Assembly: GCA_023391415.1 (NCBI GenBank)
Contig: JAEWAY010000007.1
Coordinates: 1-56,444, forward strand
Length of the DNA: 56,444 nucleotides
Reading direction: 5' to 3'
Source: Bacteroidota bacterium
GTDB taxonomy: Bacteria > Bacteroidota > Bacteroidia > Cytophagales > Cytophagaceae
The notes beneath the pieces are model-generated. The model made no database searches, was not told where the DNA came from, and saw only the letters and a program-made list of their open reading frames with translations. A program made the position numbers and the translations under genes. Below are positions 15,847-23,070 of the stretch, in pieces. Position 1 is the first letter of the stretch. The number at the start of each line of letters is the position of its first letter.

Positions 15847-16781
15847 CAGCTATGGTATTTAGGATGTAAATAGATATTGATGTCGTGAGGTAGAAAGCAG
15901 GCACGGGAAACGTCCTTGCCTGCATTGTCCACCTCCATGTGGTAGGTTTCCTCTATGTAATGTTTGATCGAGGTAAACCAGTCTTTGTGCGAATGCTCCA
16001 TAATGTCGATGCTGATAATCCATTTTAAGCCATCACCGGAAGGTGAGGTAAAAAGGATCTCTGTCTCAAAGTATTCATCGGTGAGTAGCTTTGCCCGGAG
16101 TGCCGATAAGTCCGGTACATGGTCAAAATCAATGGCCAGTAAGCCGGAATGCTTCACTAAAGCGGAATCGCTGCGTTTGGTGAACACGCCTGAGAAGGTG
16201 ACATAATCGAAATGAGCTGCTTTGTATTGCCGGGCTTTCTTCTTGTCCGCAATGCTCCTAAGCTTTTCGGTCTGTTCCTGGTACTCATATTTGATATGGT
16301 GGTACACATCAAGAATCGTCACTTCTTTGGCAGGAACGGTATTTTTAACCGGAGCTTTGAAGTAACTGAATTTGGGGAGAACGAGCTTTGGTCTGGGTTC
16401 TTCCTTCACTACTTCAATTTTTAACCCGTCATCCTTACGCCATGGATTCTCACCAATTCGCAAGTGCATTTCCTTATTCAGGAGCTGGAGCAGTTCCTGG
16501 CCTTTTACCTTGAAATGCAAAGCAGCAAAGTCAAAAGGATTACCTTTCAGTGCTTCTTCTTTGGTATCCCTGAAAAGAAACTGCGGACCGGCCGGACGAT
16601 GGTCAATTTCTTCTATGAAGAGCGTAAGCGAGTCATTCCTGAAAGGATTCTTAGTCAATTTGCATTTGCGTCCTTCCAAGGAGATGACTGTCTCACCTGG
16701 ATAATACTTCCTCAGAATGAAGGCATAGATTTTCAACCCGTAGTGGGTCTTGTCGAGGAGGTCTTTTTCAGTCAGTTCCAT
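15846..16781 (-). CDS. BT4734/VirE N-terminal-domain replication protein
   Basis: About 311 residues from ATG 16781, which has a strong Shine-Dalgarno AGGAGGTCAC just upstream; the longer frame to 16835 is less likely. The C-terminal half (ILDVYHHIKYEYQEQTEKLRS, AAHFDYVTFSGVFTKRSD, LLAIDFDHVPDLSALRAKL, LFTSPSGDGLKWI) is the BT4734-like N-terminal domain seen in Bacteroidota elements, a primase-polymerase-like fold. The IDFDH and SPSGDGLKW motifs resemble archaeo-eukaryotic primase catalytic loops. The N-terminal half holds a zinc-finger-like basic region without clear family assignment. The gene overlaps the upstream HTH gene by 14 bases. Confidence 0.75.
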   Translation of the reverse strand: MELTEKDLLDKTHYGLKIYAFILRKYYPGETVISLEGRKCKLTKNPFRNDSLTLFIEEIDHRPAGPQFLFRDTKEEALKGNPFDFAALHFKVKGQELLQLLNKEMHLRIGENPWRKDDGLKIEVVKEEPRPKLVLPKFSYFKAPVKNTVPAKEVTILDVYHHIKYEYQEQTEKLRSIADKKKARQYKAAHFDYVTFSGVFTKRSDSALVKHSGLLAIDFDHVPDLSALRAKLLTDEYFETEILFTSPSGDGLKWIISIDIMEHSHKDWFTSIKHYIEETYHMEVDNAGKDVSRACFLPHDINIYLHPKYHS

Positions 16782-17070
16782 GTGACCTCCTTTCTGGGTG
16801 CTGCCCGTTGTAGTTATTGTCCAGCAGAGCTTCAATGTCTTCTACTTTGTAGTAGAATTTGCCATTGATGCGGGAGTAGGGAAGAACCCCGCTATCCCGG
16901 AGGGATTGCAAGGTTCTTTTACTGATATGCAGGGACTGCATGACATCCTGCCCGTCAATCCAGGTTTCCCGGAATTGCTCTACTTTACTCTTTCGGAGTT
17001 GCTGCAAATAGGCTTTGATGAGCTTGAGGTCATCCGAAAGCCGGAGGATCAGTTCTATTATCTCATTCAT
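16768..17070 (-). CDS. Helix-turn-helix DNA-binding protein (excisionase/HTH_17 type)
   Basis: A 100-residue protein with an N-terminal helical coil (1-35) and a winged MerR/excisionase HTH at ~38-88: IDGQDVMQSLHISKRTLQSL, RDSGVLPYSRINGKFYYKVEDIEALL. Pairs of such small HTH proteins sit between the integrase and replication genes in many Bacteroidota conjugative and mobilisable elements, where they control excision. It overlaps the second HTH gene by four bases and the BT4734-like gene by 14. Confidence 0.75.
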   Translation of the reverse strand: MNEIIELILRLSDDLKLIKAYLQQLRKSKVEQFRETWIDGQDVMQSLHISKRTLQSLRDSGVLPYSRINGKFYYKVEDIEALLDNNYNGQHPERRSHGTD

Positions 17071-17366
17071 AGCTTCACCCTCCCTTTTTTGATGAGATAA
17101 TCGGCTGCCTGTTGCTCTATTTCATCCTGCGTGTTATTACGATTTCTTAATAACCACTCGTCCAGCTCTACCCGGTTGAAGTAGAGTTTCTTGCCATTCG
17201 GTTTATAGAATGGGATATTGCCCGCACTGGTAAGTTTATACAAGTGCGAATGTGAAAGCTCCAGGTACTTTGCTGCCTCAGCGAGGTTGAGCACCTGCTT
17301 TAAAATCAGGTTTTGGTCTAATACATGCTTCTCGATGATTTCGAGTCTTTTTAAAATCTCGTCCAT
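17067..17366 (-). CDS. Excisionase-family helix-turn-helix protein
   Basis: A 99-residue protein whose residues 27-72 form a MerR-like excisionase HTH (LNLAEAAKYLELSHSHLYKL, TSAGNIPFYKPNGKKLYF, NRVELDEWLL), preceded by a short coiled coil. Excisionase-family proteins bend DNA near attachment sites and direct the tyrosine integrase toward excision. It is first in the HTH-HTH-BT4734-DUF3987 operon, and a 16-bp perfect palindrome lies 30 bases upstream of its start. Confidence 0.78.
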   Translation of the reverse strand: MDEILKRLEIIEKHVLDQNLILKQVLNLAEAAKYLELSHSHLYKLTSAGNIPFYKPNGKKLYFNRVELDEWLLRNRNNTQDEIEQQAADYLIKKGRVKL

Positions 17367-17395
17367 GACGTATTTCTATTTTGAAATTTGTAATG

Positions 17396-17411
17396 GACAT
17401 TGGCCAATGTC
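17396..17411. promoter_or_regulatory. 16-bp perfect palindrome, operator candidate
   Basis: GACATTGGCCAATGTC is a perfect palindrome 30 bases upstream of the excisionase-like gene. It is the only strong dyad in the 17,367-17,597 intergenic stretch, which contains no gene. Probable control site for the HTH-HTH-primase operon; the binding protein is unknown. Confidence 0.45.
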
Positions 17412-17597
17412 ATCTCCGGTTATCGAAGACAATGGCAAGGTAGGACCGTAAAAGGGCTGTTTAGAGCGGTTTTAGCCGGGTGTGGTGTAGAGTGCAGAGT
17501 GTCGAGTGGCTTGCGGAATTAGGAAAGGCGGTTTAGTGTAAAAAGAGAACTAAAGAAAAACCAAAAAATAGTAAATAGGAGCAGAGTGTGGAGTGGA

Positions 17598-18611
17598 CTA
17601 TTTTATGTGTTCCATGGCCTGGTCAAGAAGATCGCCTTTTGAGGCTGGCCGCTTCTGTCCTCTGAATTTTGTACTGTCGAAAGGTGTTCCATCTCTTTGT
17701 ACAAAGCATTTGCTGGTAACTTTCCAATGTTCTTGTTTGAGATTTTCTACCAATTCAATATCATTATGAATCAGTTTGATGAAGTAATAAAGGTCGCTAA
17801 GTGTTCCGGTCCAGTGAACAGGATTAGTAATTTCCTGTCCGGAAAAAACTTTCTTGAAGTTGGGGACAGTCGTATTCTGGTCAATGAAGCCATTTTTCTT
17901 CAGGCTGTCACACAGGTCTTTTAATTTGTCTGGTGAAGTGTGGTATTGTTTGTAAGTGAAAGAATGGGTTCCATAGGAACCTTCGGGTTCCTGGGCCACT
18001 GACGGTTCCGGATCAGGTTGGACTTCCAGTATCTTGATTTTATTGATTGGGAGCTTATCGGGAACCGGCTCAAACAACAACTGCGTGTAGAAGTCATCCT
18101 CAATCAATAAATCTTCGATACGATCTTTGAATACCTCCTGTAGTTCCAAATACACCTGCATATAGGCCAGCTTTAACAGCTGAATGATAAACGTATTGGC
18201 CTTGTGGCTCTGGTCAATGTCGAAAGCCGTCTTTTTCGGATCAATGTAGCTGAGGGTATAATCCTGTTCTTTGATGAGCTTTCCAATATCCCTTAACCGA
18301 GTTTTGAGTTTCTTTTCCAGAGTGTCGTTCAGCCAGTATTTTACCAGGCTTTCGTTTTCGTCCTCCGTGATCAACTCGTGAAGCTGATTAATGGTCTGAA
18401 TGGTTTCATTCCGGATCAGCTTATTGTAGTATTTCGTTTTGTGGTTGAATGGCCGCTCGAAATGGATTTCATACTGAAAAGTGAATGCAGGAGTTTGTTC
18501 TTTTACCTCAGTAAGCATGGAGGCAAACTTTTCATCCAGGGCATTTTGTTCCATCCAGGGGCGTAAGCCGTGGTATAGTATGTCGTCCAGTATTTTTATG
18601 TCGTTGTTCAT
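17598..18611 (-). CDS. Integrase-linked protein of unknown function (weakly RteC-like)
   Basis: A 337-residue soluble protein with no catalytic motif that I recognise. It is largely helical and acidic. A C-terminal segment (~240-310: LKDLCDSLKKNGFIDQNTTV, FKKVFSGQEITNPVHWTGTL, SDLYYFIKLIHND) looks like a small DNA-binding or regulatory domain of the kind found at the C-terminus of RteC, the excision regulator of CTnDOT-type elements, but the resemblance is weak. It overlaps the integrase stop by four bases, so the two are co-translated. The basic C-terminus (RGQKRPASKGD) could contact DNA. Most likely an element-specific regulator; this is inference from position. Confidence 0.55.
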   Translation of the reverse strand: MNNDIKILDDILYHGLRPWMEQNALDEKFASMLTEVKEQTPAFTFQYEIHFERPFNHKTKYYNKLIRNETIQTINQLHELITEDENESLVKYWLNDTLEKKLKTRLRDIGKLIKEQDYTLSYIDPKKTAFDIDQSHKANTFIIQLLKLAYMQVYLELQEVFKDRIEDLLIEDDFYTQLLFEPVPDKLPINKIKILEVQPDPEPSVAQEPEGSYGTHSFTYKQYHTSPDKLKDLCDSLKKNGFIDQNTTVPNFKKVFSGQEITNPVHWTGTLSDLYYFIKLIHNDIELVENLKQEHWKVTSKCFVQRDGTPFDSTKFRGQKRPASKGDLLDQAMEHIK

Positions 18612-19702
18612 AGGTCTAGTTTGATTCGGTTGGCGGCTTCTTTTTTCTTATCGTCAATGATCTTCGCATAGATCTGTGTGGTTTTCAGCTCCCGGTGTCC
18701 TAAAAGTTTGGACACGGTATAAATATCCGTTCCCATGGTCAGTTGCAAAGTAGCATATGTGTGTCTGGCACAATGAAAAGTGATGGTCTTGGTAATGCCA
18801 GCTTTCATTACCCACTGCTGTAGTTTCAGGTTATGCCAGGCGGAATATTTAAGTCCTTTAAAAACCCGTTCCTCCGGAGCTTGCCTTTCACCTAAAAGTT
18901 GGAATGCTTGTTCAGATACCGGAAGGGTTTCCGCTCCTTTGGTTTTCTTCTGCCGGAAGCGGATGTAATAGCCCATTTCCTTGGAGTGCTGCACCTCTGA
19001 CCAGAGCAGCTTTTGAATGTCTGACCAACGCAAGCCGGTAAGACAAGAAAACAGGAAAGCTGTTTTCAGCTGTGGGATTTCGCATTCTTCTTTGGCAACA
19101 GCCTGTAATTCTTCCAGCGTCAGAAATTCTCGCTCTGGTTCGCCCTGTTTGAACGCTTCAACTCCTTCACTCGGATTGGTGGGGAGAATACCATCCTTCA
19201 CCGCTTGTTTCAGGGCAGCCCTGAATTTGTTGAAGTAAGAGTATTTGGAGTTTTGGGAAAGCCCTACGTCACTTTTGGATTTCGCTCCTTTGTCCAGGTA
19301 CTCTTTGAAATTCACAACAAACTGCCGGTCAACCTCTCCAAAAGCAATGTCGTAGGGAAGAAATTTTTCAAGGTGCTTTACCACGCTGTCCCAATTGCCG
19401 TAGTTCCCGGAGCTGTCTTTTCGTTTCTCGGCCAGCAGTCGCATGTATGCCAGAAAGCTGCCTTTCATCTTTTCATTGTCCCGGAATCCATACGTGCCGT
19501 TTTGGATTTCGATTTGTCGCTGTGCCCGGATCGTTTCCGCAAGCTGTAGCGTTTTCTTGTTGACCTCTTTTTGCTCTTTGGTTTTGGCATTCGGATCCAG
19601 GTAGAGTTTGAGGTATTCTGTTTTCCTTTTCCCCTTGTGGTAGTAGTCCAGGTACAAGCTGGTCTTTCCTCCCTGATTTCTCTTTCTGAGTGTTACCTTC
19701 AT
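18608..19702 (-). CDS. int: Tyrosine recombinase/integrase of the island
   Basis: A 364-residue Bacteroidota-type integrase. An arm-binding domain comes first (~1-90; VTLRKRNQGGKTSLYLDYYH), then a SAM-like core-binding domain (~95-190), then the catalytic domain with Arg I in TGLRWSDIQKL, Lys in RQKKTKGAETL, the HCARH box, LLGH and the nucleophile Tyr in TTQIYAKI. All catalytic residues are present, so it should be active. It cuts and rejoins att sites by a 3'-phosphotyrosyl intermediate. It is the second gene from the mnmE-side end of the island and overlaps the HTH gene upstream and the RteC-like gene downstream. Confidence 0.92.
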   Translation of the reverse strand: MKVTLRKRNQGGKTSLYLDYYHKGKRKTEYLKLYLDPNAKTKEQKEVNKKTLQLAETIRAQRQIEIQNGTYGFRDNEKMKGSFLAYMRLLAEKRKDSSGNYGNWDSVVKHLEKFLPYDIAFGEVDRQFVVNFKEYLDKGAKSKSDVGLSQNSKYSYFNKFRAALKQAVKDGILPTNPSEGVEAFKQGEPEREFLTLEELQAVAKEECEIPQLKTAFLFSCLTGLRWSDIQKLLWSEVQHSKEMGYYIRFRQKKTKGAETLPVSEQAFQLLGERQAPEERVFKGLKYSAWHNLKLQQWVMKAGITKTITFHCARHTYATLQLTMGTDIYTVSKLLGHRELKTTQIYAKIIDDKKKEAANRIKLDL

Positions 19703-20043
19703 ATCGTAAACAGGTTTTCAATATCGGTTCTTTTAATAATGGTGCGTCTTCCGAGTTTGGCGGCATTCAATTGTTTGCGATCGATCATCCGGTAGATGGT
19801 CCACCGGCTGGTGCCTAACAGCTTGCACGCTTCCTGAATGCTCAGGAAGTCTTTTGTTTGAATGCCATTGGAAGAAACAGGAGAAGGAGAGGTGTCAACG
19901 GTCTGGAGCTTTTCTTGCCGCTTACGCTTCTTATAAGCTCGCTTGGCACAGTTGTCCGAACAGTACTTGGTCACTGTGGTCTTAGCGATGAAGATTTCAC
20001 CGCAATACATGCAAGTCTTTTCGATTCTGATATTACTGCTCAT
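19699..20043 (-). CDS. Small zinc-ribbon/HTH protein at the island end
   Basis: About 114 residues from ATG 20043 (a longer in-frame start at 20082 would run through the palindromic repeats and is less likely). The N-terminus has a treble-clef-like zinc-binding pattern: CMYCGEIFIAKTTVTKYCSDNC, with four cysteines. The C-terminus is an excisionase-type HTH (SIQEACKLLGTSRWTIYRMI, DRKQLNAAKLGRRTIIKRTD). It is transcribed ahead of and overlaps the integrase by four bases. Probably a DNA-binding accessory factor for integration/excision or an autoregulator of int. Confidence 0.72.
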   Translation of the reverse strand: MSSNIRIEKTCMYCGEIFIAKTTVTKYCSDNCAKRAYKKRKRQEKLQTVDTSPSPVSSNGIQTKDFLSIQEACKLLGTSRWTIYRMIDRKQLNAAKLGRRTIIKRTDIENLFTI

Positions 20044-20055
20044 TTGTTGCTTAAA

Positions 20056-20080
20056 GTAGCTACATGTAGCTCTATGTAGC
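20056..20080. promoter_or_regulatory. Palindrome and phased half-sites upstream of the integrase operon
   Basis: GCTACATGTAGC (20059-20070) is a perfect 12-bp palindrome. It overlaps GTAGCTAC (20056-20063), and the half-site ATGTAGC recurs at 20064-20070 and 20074-20080, exactly ten bases (one helical turn) apart. It lies 13-37 bases before the chosen start of the HTH gene, as an autoregulatory operator would. Confidence 0.45.
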
Positions 20081-20103
20081 ATAATCTCTCCTTTGCCTTA
20101 AAT

Positions 20104-20185
20104 TTTTGTTGCTAACAACAAAATATCTGTTTCTAGCAACAAATTAGAAACGAAAGATACAAAAATAAGGGCAAATTAGCAACAA
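20104..20185. repeat. TTGTTGCTA repeat cluster between integrase operon and mnmE
   Basis: TTTTGTTG-CTAA-CAACAAAA (20104-20123) is a perfect 8-bp inverted repeat. The same word, read as TAGCAACAA, recurs at 20134-20142 and 20177-20185. These repeated sites sit between the island's terminal gene and the putative attachment site at the mnmE stop, where arm-type integrase or excisionase binding sites are expected. The function is inferred. Confidence 0.45.
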
Positions 20186-20251
20186 GAAATAGAAGATAAA
20201 ACAGGTTAAAATGCTTAAAATGAAAGGTTTAACTAAAAAAGGGAAATGTAA

Positions 20252-20269
20252 TCACTTTCCGATGCAAAA
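20252..20269 (-). other. Putative island attachment site (att) in the mnmE 3' end
   Basis: On the minus strand the last codons of mnmE read TTTTGCATCGGAAAGTGA (FCIGK-stop). The same conserved codons are the integration target of SGI1-type islands in trmE/mnmE of enterobacteria. The island's integrase operon begins about 210 bases away. The partner copy expected at the far island end is outside the window, so the core is a prediction. Confidence 0.45.
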
Positions 20270-21628
20270 CTTACTAAATATATTATCCAGCAAATCATCT
20301 GTCGTAATTTCGCCAGTAATCTCCCCCAGGTGATAAAGCGCCAGTCGTATGTCTTCCGCCAGCAAGTCTCCGGGCAGGTTTTGTCCAATAGCTTCCAGTA
20401 CAGAGTTAAGCGCTTCCCTGGTTTTTTGCAGGCTTTCGTAGTGCCGGATATTGGTCACGATGGTACTGCCGCTACGGATGGTTTGTGAGGTCACCATTTC
20501 CAGCAGATGATCCTTTAGTTCATCGATACCGGATTTTTCGGCCGCGGATATGTATATGATACCGTCAAAGTTGCGAAACTCTTCCCGGTAGTTTGAGCGC
20601 TTGTCGATTTTGTTGCCTACTACCAGATAGGGAACATTCATATTGCGCAATTCGGTCAGGTCTTTGATCAGTTCGTCTTCGTCATAGACATTGACGTCAA
20701 ATAAGTAAATAATGAGCGAGGCGCCACGCATTTTTTCGCGGGTGCGTTCCACCCCCATGGCTTCGATGATGTCTTTGGTTTCACGTAGTCCGGCCGTATC
20801 GATAAAACGAAACGATATGCCTCCCAGTATTATTTCATCCTCGATAAAGTCCCTTGTTGTTCCGGGAATTTCGCTGACAATAGCCTTTTCCTCATTGAGG
20901 AGTACGTTGAGCAACTTGGATTTGCCCGCGTTGGGTTTGCCCGCGATAACGATAGGAACGCCGTTTTTGATCACATTTCCCAATGAAAAAGAAGAGACTA
21001 GTCCATCGATAACCCGCCGGATTATGTAAATCAATTCCTTAAGCTGTTCGCGGTTGGCAAATTCGACGTCTTCCTCGCTAAAGTCAAGTTCCAGTTCAAT
21101 CATGCTGGCGAAATGGATCAATTGTTCCCGGAGCTTCTTGATCTCCGCGGAAAAGCCGCCCCGCATCTGATTGAGGGCGGCCTGATGCGACACTTCCGAG
21201 TCTGAAGCGATCAGGTCGGCGACAGCTTCAGCCTGGGCCAGATCAAAACGACCGTTCATAAAGGCGCGCATGGTAAATTCGCCGGCTTTGGCGAAGCGAG
21301 CGCCCTGACGTATTAATAACTGTAATATTCGCTTCACGATATAGTCGGAACCATGGCAGGAAAACTCCACGGTATCTTCGCGGGTATAGGAGCGAGGAGC
21401 CTTGAAGATCGTGGCCACTATTTCGTCATAAGTATGCCCGTTTTCTTCGATTACGCCAAAATGCGCGGTATGCGAAGGCTGTTGGCTTAGAAGTTTGCCC
21501 CCCCGAAAGACTTTGTCGGAGATAATCAGCGCCTCGGGGCCGGATATCCGTATCACGGCTATGGCTCCGGCTCCCTGCGGGGTAGCCAGCGCTACGATGG
21601 TATCGTCTTTAGCTAACGCGTTGTTCAA
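20252..21628 (-). CDS. mnmE: tRNA uridine-5-carboxymethylaminomethyl synthesis GTPase MnmE
   Basis: The 458-residue protein is full length. The N-terminal folate-binding domain begins MNNALAKDDTIVALATPQGA. The G domain has G1 GKPNAGKS, G2/G3 GTTRDFIED and DTAGLRE, and G4 NKID. The C-terminus is FCIGK, carrying the conserved Cys needed for modification. With MnmG it installs the cmnm5 group on U34 of several tRNAs. It lies two bases after a thioredoxin-like gene on the same strand. The mobile island abuts the stop codon without altering the protein, as is usual for elements that restore the target's 3' end. Confidence 0.96.
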   Translation of the reverse strand: MNNALAKDDTIVALATPQGAGAIAVIRISGPEALIISDKVFRGGKLLSQQPSHTAHFGVIEENGHTYDEIVATIFKAPRSYTREDTVEFSCHGSDYIVKRILQLLIRQGARFAKAGEFTMRAFMNGRFDLAQAEAVADLIASDSEVSHQAALNQMRGGFSAEIKKLREQLIHFASMIELELDFSEEDVEFANREQLKELIYIIRRVIDGLVSSFSLGNVIKNGVPIVIAGKPNAGKSKLLNVLLNEEKAIVSEIPGTTRDFIEDEIILGGISFRFIDTAGLRETKDIIEAMGVERTREKMRGASLIIYLFDVNVYDEDELIKDLTELRNMNVPYLVVGNKIDKRSNYREEFRNFDGIIYISAAEKSGIDELKDHLLEMVTSQTIRSGSTIVTNIRHYESLQKTREALNSVLEAIGQNLPGDLLAEDIRLALYHLGEITGEITTDDLLDNIFSKFCIGK

Positions 21629-21630
21629 GA

Positions 21631-22209
21631 TTATTCGTTGGAATTAAAGGACTTGCTGAATCGTTCCCAGCTCGTCGTCTTAAAATGCTCGTCTCCGTAA
21701 AAATGCAATATTTTATTCAACATGTCAACGTCCAGATAGCCTGGTATAGGTTGTAGTATGTCTTCATCAGGCGTGAGGTATACGGTAGTGGGATATCCGC
21801 TTGCCTTGAAGATCCTTGACGCGAGTTGCTGTTCGGTCATTTCCGTACCTTTATAATTGACTTTCTTGTTGCTTTCCGCGTTGAGCTTTACAGCGTAAAA
21901 CTTTTCATTCATATAACCGACAATCGCCGGGTCCTGAAGAGTAGTGGCGTCCATACGCTTGCACCAGCCACACCAGTTGGTATATACGTCCACAAAAATC
22001 TTTTTGGGCTCTTTCCGGGAAAGCTCAACCGCTTCATCATAGGAAAGCCAGACGATTTTATCGGACTTCTCTATTTGCCGGGAGGTGATTTCCTTGTCGC
22101 TCTTTTTGTTGGTTTTGGCGTTTTCCTCACTTTGTCCTGTATTTTTCAGCGAGCAGGAGAGAAACAGTAAAAAAACGCATATGGCTGTGAAGTTGTTGAT
22201 TTGGCGCAT
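21631..22209 (-). CDS. Thioredoxin-like lipoprotein (DUF255-like, CGWC active site)
   Basis: A 192-residue protein with a lipoprotein signal (FLLFLSCSL, lipid Cys ~20), a polar K/E-rich linker, then a thioredoxin fold (~55-175) with VYTNWCGWCKRMDATT carrying the CxxC redox pair and a cis-Pro loop GYPTTVYL. It should sit in the periplasm on a membrane anchor and reduce or isomerise disulphides of envelope proteins. It is adjacent to mnmE with a two-base gap, so the two are likely co-transcribed, though no functional link is obvious. Confidence 0.82.
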   Translation of the reverse strand: MRQINNFTAICVFLLFLSCSLKNTGQSEENAKTNKKSDKEITSRQIEKSDKIVWLSYDEAVELSRKEPKKIFVDVYTNWCGWCKRMDATTLQDPAIVGYMNEKFYAVKLNAESNKKVNYKGTEMTEQQLASRIFKASGYPTTVYLTPDEDILQPIPGYLDVDMLNKILHFYGDEHFKTTSWERFSKSFNSNE

Positions 22210-22541
22210 GTAGTATTTTTATGTAAAGTTGTATATAACCAATGTCTTAATTTGAATGTTCGATTCTGGCGTTTTTGATTTTTTATATAAACGCGTCCCG
22301 CGATGGAGAAAACGGATAGATCAGCGCAAAAACAATACCGTGAAAAGTAAGCGTATCAAAAATAAAGAAGCGGAGAATGTCGCCCGCCCTGACCATCCTT
22401 CTCGATAGTAAAAAGCGATCAGAGGCCCCGCGGCTAAAAACGACCGTGAAGCCGGCAATGATGATTTCAGAATTGTTTTGATCCATAGGGCTCTATTAGT
22501 CGCTATGCAGTGGTTGAAAGCCGCGTCGACGCGCCTCGTTT
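22210..22541. other. Intergenic region with no convincing gene
   Basis: It separates the thioredoxin-like gene from the upstream lipoprotein gene. A 67-codon frame (22283-22486, minus) reads through it, but it has no recognisable motif, and no ribosome binding site or promoter is evident. No RNA gene is seen. Confidence 0.4.
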
Positions 22542-23012
22542 TTAATTCGATTCGGAATAGTTGATTCTGCCAGAGCTGACCAGCGCGCGGTCGTTGGTGA
22601 TCGAATAGCCTTCAAACGCGAAAGAAGCGGTCAACTCGACGATTTTGTTTCCTTCGGAACGAACGGAGTGGATGGTGATCTCGCCGGAATTGTCGATAGT
22701 CGCGTATGACTGGGAAGCGTAATTATATTGAGCGAAAAAGCGCTTGTTGTTATACGGATTCCAGTAGTTGAGGCTGTAGGTTCCCGGATCCACTGGCCAG
22801 GAAGTGCCTATTTCGATGGTTCGGTCTCCATCGTAAGCGGTAATGACCAGACCTTGATTGTTTTCAATAGAAAAAGATAGTTCCGGACTTATAAAAATAT
22901 TGTCGTTTACCGTAGCGGACAGTTTCGCTTTCGACATGTCGGGATCTACTTCGTTCTTATCGCAGGCGACTATCGTTAAAAGTAACGCGGTAAACAGGAG
23001 TATTTTTTTCAT
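22542..23012 (-). CDS. Small secreted lipoprotein, unknown function
   Basis: About 156 residues from ATG 23012 (MKKILLFTALLLTIVACDKN). The lipobox IVAC puts the lipidated Cys at residue 17, followed by acidic DKNEVDPDM. The mature part is predicted to be beta-rich (ISPELSFSIENNQGLVITAY, YSLNYWNPYNNKRFFAQYNY, GEITIHSVRSEGNKIVELTA), as in the DUF6252-type lipoproteins common in Bacteroidota. No catalytic motif is visible. The C-terminal strand pattern ITIHSV..NKIVELTASFAFEG is typical of that group. It is about 60 bases downstream of argH on the same strand. The function is unknown. Confidence 0.7.
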   Translation of the reverse strand: MKKILLFTALLLTIVACDKNEVDPDMSKAKLSATVNDNIFISPELSFSIENNQGLVITAYDGDRTIEIGTSWPVDPGTYSLNYWNPYNNKRFFAQYNYASQSYATIDNSGEITIHSVRSEGNKIVELTASFAFEGYSITNDRALVSSGRINYSESN

Positions 23013-23070
23013 TGTTAAAAATGGATACATAATAATGGACGTTTCATAAAAAAACGGTTTTAGGCCGGTC

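Noticed and set aside
22283..22486. 67-codon gene between the lipoprotein and thioredoxin-like genes
   Set aside because: No ribosome binding site or family features; the sequence looks like chance coding in a region with cgcg-rich composition.
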